This document shows, one piece after another, positions 59,110 through 64,000 of a stretch of DNA of 64,000 nt (positions are counted from its first letter, which is position 1; the number at the start of each line of letters is the position of its first letter). The stretch spans positions 3,543,028 to 3,607,027 of the forward strand of contig NZ_CP013141.1 in the NCBI RefSeq assembly GCF_001442535.1. Direction: 5' to 3'. A program made the translations under genes and the position numbers. A model generated the notes under the pieces. It did no database searches, was not told the DNA's origin, and saw only the letters and a program-made list of their open reading frames with translations. The stretch is from Lysobacter antibioticus (lineage in GTDB: Bacteria > Pseudomonadota > Gammaproteobacteria > Xanthomonadales > Xanthomonadaceae).

Positions 59110-59565
59110 TCAACTTTTCGCTGGCAGGCAAAACAACGTCTGCTGCCCCACGGCCACGAGGGTGCGCTCGCTTCCGGCCACCGCGAATACTTCCAACTGG
59201 CATACCGTCAGAGTGCGCCCGGAGCGGATCACCGACCCGACCGCTTCCAGATGCTCGCCGCGGGCGGGTGCGACCAGATTGATCTTGTACTCGACCGTCA
59301 GCACCGAGCTTCCGGCGGGAAATACGGTGAGTCCGGCGTAACCACCGGCCGAATCGGCGATGGCGCTGCTGGCGCCGGCGTGGAAGAACCCGTCCTGCTG
59401 GGTGAGCTCATCGCGGTACGGCAGGCGGATGACCACGCGCCCTGACGAGAGCTCGGCAAGCTCGGCACCCAAGTGGGCCATCAGGCCTTGCCGGGCAAAG
59501 CTGTCGCGCACGCGCGCCGCAATATCCGAATCGACTTCGTCTGCACGCTTCGTAGGGTCGGACAC
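59110..59565 (-). CDS. PaaI family hotdog-fold thioesterase
   Basis: A 151-residue hotdog protein with the family core LPYRDELTQQDGFFHAGASSAIADSAGGYAG and the conserved Gly and Asp. It hydrolyses acyl- or aryl-CoA thioesters. The start is a GTG at 59565, chosen because AAGGAGGAG lies 8-16 bases upstream. The longer frame is unlikely. Confidence 0.9.
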   Translation of the reverse strand: MSDPTKRADEVDSDIAARVRDSFARQGLMAHLGAELAELSSGRVVIRLPYRDELTQQDGFFHAGASSAIADSAGGYAGLTVFPAGSSVLTVEYKINLVAPARGEHLEAVGSVIRSGRTLTVCQLEVFAVAGSERTLVAVGQQTLFCLPAKS

Positions 59566-59596
59566 GGATGCGTTCTCCTCCTTGTGACGGGACGGC

Positions 59597-60214
59597 TCAG
59601 CCCTTGAATTGTCCCAGAAGCAGGAATGCGGCAATCGCGACCATCGCTGCGCCGGAGATCCGCCCCACCACCTTGGCAGCCTGCGGGCGCGTGCGCAGCA
59701 CCGCATGCGAGCCGTAGCCGACCATCAGGTAAACCACGCCGCAGCTGAAGATATGGATCAATCCGAGGGCAAGGATCTGCGCCGGAACGGACCACGCAGC
59801 CGAAGGATTCACGAACTGCGGCAGCAGCGCCAGGAACAGCAGGAAGACCTTGGGGTTGAGACCGCTCACGCACACGCCCTTGACCAACCAGCCCCAAGCC
59901 GAGGGGGCGTCCGCCTGCTCCGCGGTGCCCGGCATTGGCGGATTCATCAACATGCCGAAGCCGAGCCACAACAAGTAAGCCGATCCGGCCACGGTCAGTA
60001 TCGTCATGGCAATGGGCATGCTCGCGATCAGCGCCCCCACGCCAGCGGCGACGATCAGGGTCGCGGCCAGGTGCCCGAGCAGCAGGCCGCCCACGGCAGG
60101 CGGGACGGCGCGATCGCGCATGCCGGCGGCGATGGTGTAGGCCCAGTCCACGCCGGGCGTGATCACGAACAATATCGATACCGCCCAGAAGGCAGCGAAG
60201 GTGCCCAGCATCAT
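59597..60214 (-). CDS. LysE family amino-acid exporter (RhtB-like)
   Basis: A 205-residue inner-membrane exporter with six hydrophobic segments and family stretches ITPGVDWAYTIAAGMRDR, SAYLLWLGFGML and SGLNPKVFLLFLALLPQFV. It probably exports amino acids or a derivative. It is divergent from an Lrp/AsnC regulator, the usual pairing, and lies in a run with PaaI and RraA-like genes. Confidence 0.93.
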   Translation of the reverse strand: MMLGTFAAFWAVSILFVITPGVDWAYTIAAGMRDRAVPPAVGGLLLGHLAATLIVAAGVGALIASMPIAMTILTVAGSAYLLWLGFGMLMNPPMPGTAEQADAPSAWGWLVKGVCVSGLNPKVFLLFLALLPQFVNPSAAWSVPAQILALGLIHIFSCGVVYLMVGYGSHAVLRTRPQAAKVVGRISGAAMVAIAAFLLLGQFKG

Positions 60215-60396
60215 GGCCGGCCGCTCCGCGTCAGTGCCGAACCGAGGTGGTCGGCGGAGGCAGCAGTCGCCCCGGCAGCGTCGCTGCGGTTGCCCCTCGC
60301 ATTTCTGTTCATCCGTACACCTCCAGGAGCGTCAGGACCATCAGAGAGAAAAACAGCCACTGGTCCACGCCAAGCGGGCAGAATACGGCGCTAGCG

Positions 60397-60413
60397 TTGG
60401 AATATGCTTCCAA
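60397..60413. promoter_or_regulatory. Candidate operator between lysE-like and Lrp-like genes
   Basis: TTGGAA-TATGC-TTCCAA, a perfect 6-bp inverted repeat in an AT-rich stretch 42 bases before the regulator start. The sequence around it (AAATATCTCGTATATAG) is much more AT-rich than the rest of the window, as is common for Lrp-type binding regions. Confidence 0.45.
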
Positions 60414-60454
60414 ATACTTGCTCAAATATCTCGTATATAGAGAGAATCTTCCTG

Positions 60455-60907
60455 ATGGACAGGACAGATCGAAGAATCCTTGCTGAACTCCAGGCTGACG
60501 GGCGACTTTCGATCACGGAACTCGCCGAACGCATCGGCCTGAGCGTGTCCCCGTGCCACCGTCGGGTGCGGGCGCTGGAGGAATCCGGCGCGATCAAGGG
60601 GTACCGGGCACAACTCGATCCCGCTGCGCTTTCCCTCGAGTTCTCCGCAATCGTGTTCGTCACCCTGCGCGAGGGCGATCGCAGCGCCGTGGAGGCCTTC
60701 GAGACGGCGGTCGCGGAGGTGCCGAACGTGATCCAGGCCCAGCGTCTGTTCGGCGACCCCGACTACATCCTCCACGTCGTCGTCCGCGACCTTGCCGCAT
60801 TCCAGCGGATCTACGACGCGCGTCTTTCCTCCCTGCCGGGCGTCCAACGCCTCACCTCCACGCTGGTCATGAAGAGCGTGGTCGAAGATCGAACGCTGCC
60901 CCTCTGA
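60455..60907 (+). CDS. Lrp/AsnC family transcriptional regulator
   Basis: A 150-residue regulator with an N-terminal winged helix (DRRILAELQADGRLSITELAERIGLSVSPCHRRVRALEESG is the full family pattern in this stretch) and a C-terminal RAM domain. The start MDRTDRR is preferred over an upstream frame. It is divergent from the LysE-type exporter and probably controls it, with an amino acid as effector. Confidence 0.94.
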   Translation: MDRTDRRILAELQADGRLSITELAERIGLSVSPCHRRVRALEESGAIKGYRAQLDPAALSLEFSAIVFVTLREGDRSAVEAFETAVAEVPNVIQAQRLFGDPDYILHVVVRDLAAFQRIYDARLSSLPGVQRLTSTLVMKSVVEDRTLPL

Positions 60908-60963
60908 GGCGGCTAAAAGAAGGGCGGCCGGCGAGAGAACGCTGCCGGATTGGAAATTTCCGG

Positions 60964-60988
60964 TGTCCGCTGCTGGTCGATAGCGGAC
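60964..60988. repeat. Inverted repeat TGTCCGCT-N10-AGCGGAC
   Basis: Third copy of the repeat at 54891 and 58143, with 7-bp perfect arms. It lies in the 250-base gap between the Lrp-like gene and the lipoprotein hydrolase. Confidence 0.65.
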
Positions 60989-61158
60989 GAAACGGAGAGG
61001 ATGGCCGAGCGACCGATTTCGGTCGTTGGGTTACCGGCCTTAACCGGGATCCGGTGGTATGGCGCGAGCGGGGTCAGGAGTTACACTCCATTCGGTGGGC
61101 GCGCCAAGACCCGAGGGGCCGTCTATCAGGTTGTTAAGCGGCATGGGGAACCACTCCA

Positions 61159-62091
61159 GTGCTTCGACAGTCGCCCGGCGTTTTGACTCTGACCATTCTT
61201 ACGGCATGTACGACCATGCCGCTGCCTCGCATAGCGCCGCAGAGCGCCAATGAGCTGATGGGGCCCGCCGAGTTCCGGTCGTTGCCCAGTCAAGCGGCGG
61301 ACTATCGCATCGCATATGGCGATGACCCGAATCAATACGCCGATTTGAGAGTGCCTTCCGCAGCGGGGCCGCATCCCGTGGTGATCCTCATCCATGGGGG
61401 CTGCTGGAAAGCGGACTACGCCACGTTGCGCGGCCTGGCACCCATGGCGGATGCACTGAAAGCCGACGGCATCGCTACCTGGAACATTGAATACCGTCGA
61501 ATTCCCCAGCCGGGCAGCGGTTGGCCAGGAACCTACGCAGATGTCGGTCGGGCAACGGATCACCTTCGAGTGATCGCGCAGAGGTACCGGCTCGATCTTG
61601 ACCGCGTGGTCGTGCTGGGACACTCGGCCGGTGGACACCTGGCGATGTGGGTGGCAGCTCGCTCACGCCTTCCCGTTAAGAGTCAACTCCATATTGCGGA
61701 TCCGCTGCCGATCAGTGGCGTAGTCGATCTCGCAGGTGCTGGCGACATGGAGGCGTTCATCCCGGCGCAAATGACGGCTTGTCGCGACCCGAACATCGTC
61801 AGGACCCTGCTTGGAGGCGAGCCTGCCGCTGTACCGGAACGCTATGCGCAGGTATCGGCGATGAAGATGCTTCCGCTAGCGAAACGGCAGATCCTGATCT
61901 GGGGTCAACGGGATGACATGACGCCTCTTTGGTTGGGCGAGGCTTACGCGGACGCAGCGCGAAAGGCCGGTGATCCCGTAAGGCTGGAAGTGCTGCCATC
62001 GCTCGGCCATTTCGAGATCGCCGATCCAGCCTCGCTGGCGTGGCCTGTCGTGCACGACGCAATCGGATCATTGCTGAAACCGGGCAACTAG
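61159..62091 (+). CDS. Putative lipoprotein alpha/beta hydrolase
   Basis: A 310-residue alpha/beta hydrolase starting at GTG. A short lipoprotein signal has the lipobox LTAC (14-17). HGGCW (79-83) is the oxyanion motif and GHSAGG holds nucleophile Ser156. The candidate Asp is in WGQRDDMTP and the His in LGHFE. It resembles esterase/arylformamidase-like hydrolases (BD-FAE); the substrate is unknown. The next gene begins 94 bases downstream. Confidence 0.88.
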   Translation: MLRQSPGVLTLTILTACTTMPLPRIAPQSANELMGPAEFRSLPSQAADYRIAYGDDPNQYADLRVPSAAGPHPVVILIHGGCWKADYATLRGLAPMADALKADGIATWNIEYRRIPQPGSGWPGTYADVGRATDHLRVIAQRYRLDLDRVVVLGHSAGGHLAMWVAARSRLPVKSQLHIADPLPISGVVDLAGAGDMEAFIPAQMTACRDPNIVRTLLGGEPAAVPERYAQVSAMKMLPLAKRQILIWGQRDDMTPLWLGEAYADAARKAGDPVRLEVLPSLGHFEIADPASLAWPVVHDAIGSLLKPGN

Positions 62092-62184
62092 CCACGCACT
62101 TGGCTTGCATTCAAACCGAAGCCGCCTCGCGACTCGGCGTAGTTCAGGCGCTGGTACCGCATCCACCACCATCGGGAGTCGAGC

Positions 62185-62706
62185 ATGAAAACCTTGCGAT
62201 CCTATGTTCTCGCAGCCACTCTCCTGGCCGCAACGAACACGAGTTCCGCCGCCGAAACTGCCGTGCAGTCAGTACCCGATGCCGCGCTGCAGGCGATGCT
62301 CGGCAAGTATGCCGAGGCCGCGGAGCTGTTCTATAACGGCAAGCCAGAGGCGGTGAAGGCGCTCTGGTCGCACGCGCAGGACGTAACGTTGTCGGGCGCG
62401 GCTGGCGGCGCCACTGCGAAAGGATGGAGCAATGTCAGCTCAAGGCTCGACTGGGCGAGCTCCCAGTTCCTTGGCTCCAACGGCTCCAAGAGCATCGAGC
62501 AAATCCAGACGGCCATCAGCGGCGACTTCGCTTATATCGTGCAGTACGAACACATTCGGTATCGCCCTCCCGGACAAGCTGAGGCGGCTAAACGGGATTA
62601 CCGCGTGACCACCATCTTTCGGCGCGAAACAGAAGGCTGGCGCGTGGTCCACAGACATGCGGACACGCTCTTGACGAGGCAGGACATCCGCCAGGAAGCG
62701 CGATAG
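62185..62706 (+). CDS. Secreted NTF2/SnoaL-like (YybH-type) protein
   Basis: A 173-residue protein with a signal peptide (1 to about 23) and an NTF2-like fold (LGKYAEAAELFYNGKPEAVKALWSH, then FAYIVQYEHIRY and GWRVVHRHAD). Proteins of this kind have no settled function. It follows the lipoprotein hydrolase on the same strand and could share a transcript. Confidence 0.85.
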   Translation: MKTLRSYVLAATLLAATNTSSAAETAVQSVPDAALQAMLGKYAEAAELFYNGKPEAVKALWSHAQDVTLSGAAGGATAKGWSNVSSRLDWASSQFLGSNGSKSIEQIQTAISGDFAYIVQYEHIRYRPPGQAEAAKRDYRVTTIFRRETEGWRVVHRHADTLLTRQDIRQEAR

Positions 62707-62921
62707 TGAACGGGCTCATTCGAGTCAAGATTCGCGCCCATCTCGATGACACGAACACCTCGACGCAGGAGACATGCATGCGCATGCATGAGCCGATGCG
62801 ACTGATCGCTCCATCGCCGTCTGGGGTGTCGATCGCCTGATCGCGCGCGTTCCAGATGCGACGCCCCTCAGACAGCGCATCCCGTCCCACCACGCAATCG
62901 CGGAGGGAGATAAACGGCCTG

Positions 62922-63731
62922 CTACGAAACCGTTCGCTCGTCGCTTGCGTCGAGCCAGTGATCGACGATCTCCAATACCGCCTCCGCCGCTTCGCGATGA
63001 GGCACATGACCGCACTCCTGCAGGATGCGGGCGATGGCTGGGCCCTGCGTCAGGTCTGCGATCCGTTGCGGGTGCAGCGGCGAGCCGAATTCGTCGTGTC
63101 CACCGTGGATGACCAGGCTCGGGCAGCGAACACGTCCCAGTGTTTCGTCGAGGTTCCAACCCACGAAGCCGGGTGCCAGCCAGGTGTCGATCCAGGCGCT
63201 CAGCACCCAGGCCGCTTTATCGCCGTGGTATTTCTGCAGGCGTTCGAGTTGGCCCGGCTCCGCGAACGACTGCTGCGCCGCGCGGATGCCGTGCAGCGTC
63301 CGATCTTCCACGAAGGCCTGGGCGGACTCGGTGATCAGGCCCGTGCAATCCTCGATGAAGCTTGCCGCGCAGCCGATGGCCATGCCGCCGCCGACACTGT
63401 GACCGAATGCAATGAAGCGCCGGATCTTCAGCTGGTCCCGCAGCGCGCTGAAGGATCCGTGGGCTTCGTCGTGTACGAAGCGTCCATCGAGCTGACCGGG
63501 ATGGCGGTCGGACCGGCCGAAACCGAGCCGGTCGTAAGCGACTACGCGTCTGCCGGTCGTGCGCGCCAATCGCTCCGGGAAGTCGCGCCAAAGTTCGACG
63601 CAGCCGAGCGAGTCGTGGAACAGGACGACGGGGCTGGCTTCCCCCGCATCCGTCGCCGGCCTCCACTCCTTGGCGTATAGCCGCCCCTGGTCGGTGTATA
63701 TCGAATGCTCGTGGGTGGAAATGGAGGTCAT
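62922..63731 (-). CDS. Alpha/beta hydrolase
   Basis: A 269-residue cytosolic-type alpha/beta hydrolase. Nucleophile Ser112 lies in GHSVGG, with the acid in HGGHDEFG and the His in CGHVPHRE. FHDSLGCVELWRDFPERL is a family pattern of the haloperoxidase/lipase-like hydrolases. The start at 63731 (MTSISTHE) is chosen; an ATG at 63782 adds 17 residues and neither has a clear ribosome site. Confidence 0.87.
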   Translation of the reverse strand: MTSISTHEHSIYTDQGRLYAKEWRPATDAGEASPVVLFHDSLGCVELWRDFPERLARTTGRRVVAYDRLGFGRSDRHPGQLDGRFVHDEAHGSFSALRDQLKIRRFIAFGHSVGGGMAIGCAASFIEDCTGLITESAQAFVEDRTLHGIRAAQQSFAEPGQLERLQKYHGDKAAWVLSAWIDTWLAPGFVGWNLDETLGRVRCPSLVIHGGHDEFGSPLHPQRIADLTQGPAIARILQECGHVPHREAAEAVLEIVDHWLDASDERTVS

Positions 63732-64000
63732 TAGGTCAGTCGATGATGCCGGAACAGTCAGCCCCCGCTCGACCGCGATCATCGACGACAGCGGACAACA
63801 CGTCGCGGTGAAGCGGGAAGATTACGGCTCGTCCGTGCCGGAACGGGTTCTGGACCAAGTTGGAACAGGCGGCAGTTTAACTTCCGGATGATTTCTGCGG
63901 TTGATGCCGCTGATCAGGCCATGCGCGGACCGGGGCTCCGGGCCTGCTCTTGGTTTTGACTCTGACTTTCCGCCAGCCGTTGGCTCTCGATATCGAGCTT
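63732..64000. other. Window end, no recognised gene
   Basis: The last 270 bases hold no gene I can support. The final stretch contains TTTTGACTCTGAC, also present at 61183, which hints at a shared short repeat. Confidence 0.35.

Noticed and set aside
61021..61140. Possible transposon remnant before the lipoprotein hydrolase
   Set aside because: Short phrases look like repeat debris, but no transposase or paired terminal repeats were found.

Overview
The window is GC-rich, densely coded bacterial chromosome and most resembles a Lysobacter or a close relative in the Xanthomonadaceae. This is inferred from several things together: a large NRPS, secreted trypsin-like proteases with pro-regions, GTAG-type REP pairs, GGGAATC heptamer arrays, and a core gene order including rsmG-parA-parB and rpmB-rpmG. 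No rRNA, tRNA, CRISPR array, phage or intact insertion sequence was recognised.

Region 1 (1-10.1 kb) is the 3' end of a giant NRPS gene. It encodes the last three modules, C(partial)-A-PCP, C-A-PCP and C-A-PCP-TE. Specificity residues read by eye suggest a valine/isoleucine-like residue, then a hydrophobic residue, then threonine. The last C domain has the dual epimerization/condensation signature, and the thioesterase has a cysteine (GHCVG) where serine is usual.

Region 2 (10.4-17 kb) holds the sulfate permease genes cysT-cysW-cysA without a binding-protein gene, then hemB (non-zinc type), a secreted beta-propeller protein, aroE, a DUF952 gene and a Cys-cluster gene.

Region 3 (17.2-24.7 kb, minus strand) is a tightly overlapping seven-gene operon: two RDD proteins, SpoIIM-like, DUF4129, DUF4350, MoxR ATPase and DUF58. 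It looks like a MoxR chaperone/envelope system.

Region 4 (24.8-39.6 kb) is mostly housekeeping. It carries a gamma carbonic anhydrase, an aldehyde dehydrogenase, xth, a GlsB-type membrane protein, an AMP-ligase divergent from a 4'-phosphopantetheinyl transferase, rsmG, parA and parB. These are followed by two small secreted paralogues, a UDP-sugar epimerase, a GT2 glycosyltransferase, a LABN protein, and rpmB-rpmG. Intergenic repeats cluster here.

Region 5 (40-49 kb) has two paralogous secreted serine proteases, one with a C-terminal P domain. A transporter-like hybrid sensor kinase follows, overlapping tail to tail with an SDR gene that is divergent from an AraC regulator.

Region 6 (49-64 kb) is a patchwork of mostly single stress, detoxification and small-molecule genes: GNAT, amidase, VOC, ECF41-like sigma factor, GST, NTF2-like, DJ-1/PfpI, a membrane-anchored AraC regulator, RraA-like, PaaI thioesterase, LysE exporter, Lrp/AsnC and two alpha/beta hydrolases. 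It has less extreme base composition, long gene-poor gaps and three copies of a TGTCCGCT...AGCGGACA inverted repeat, suggesting an accessory region.
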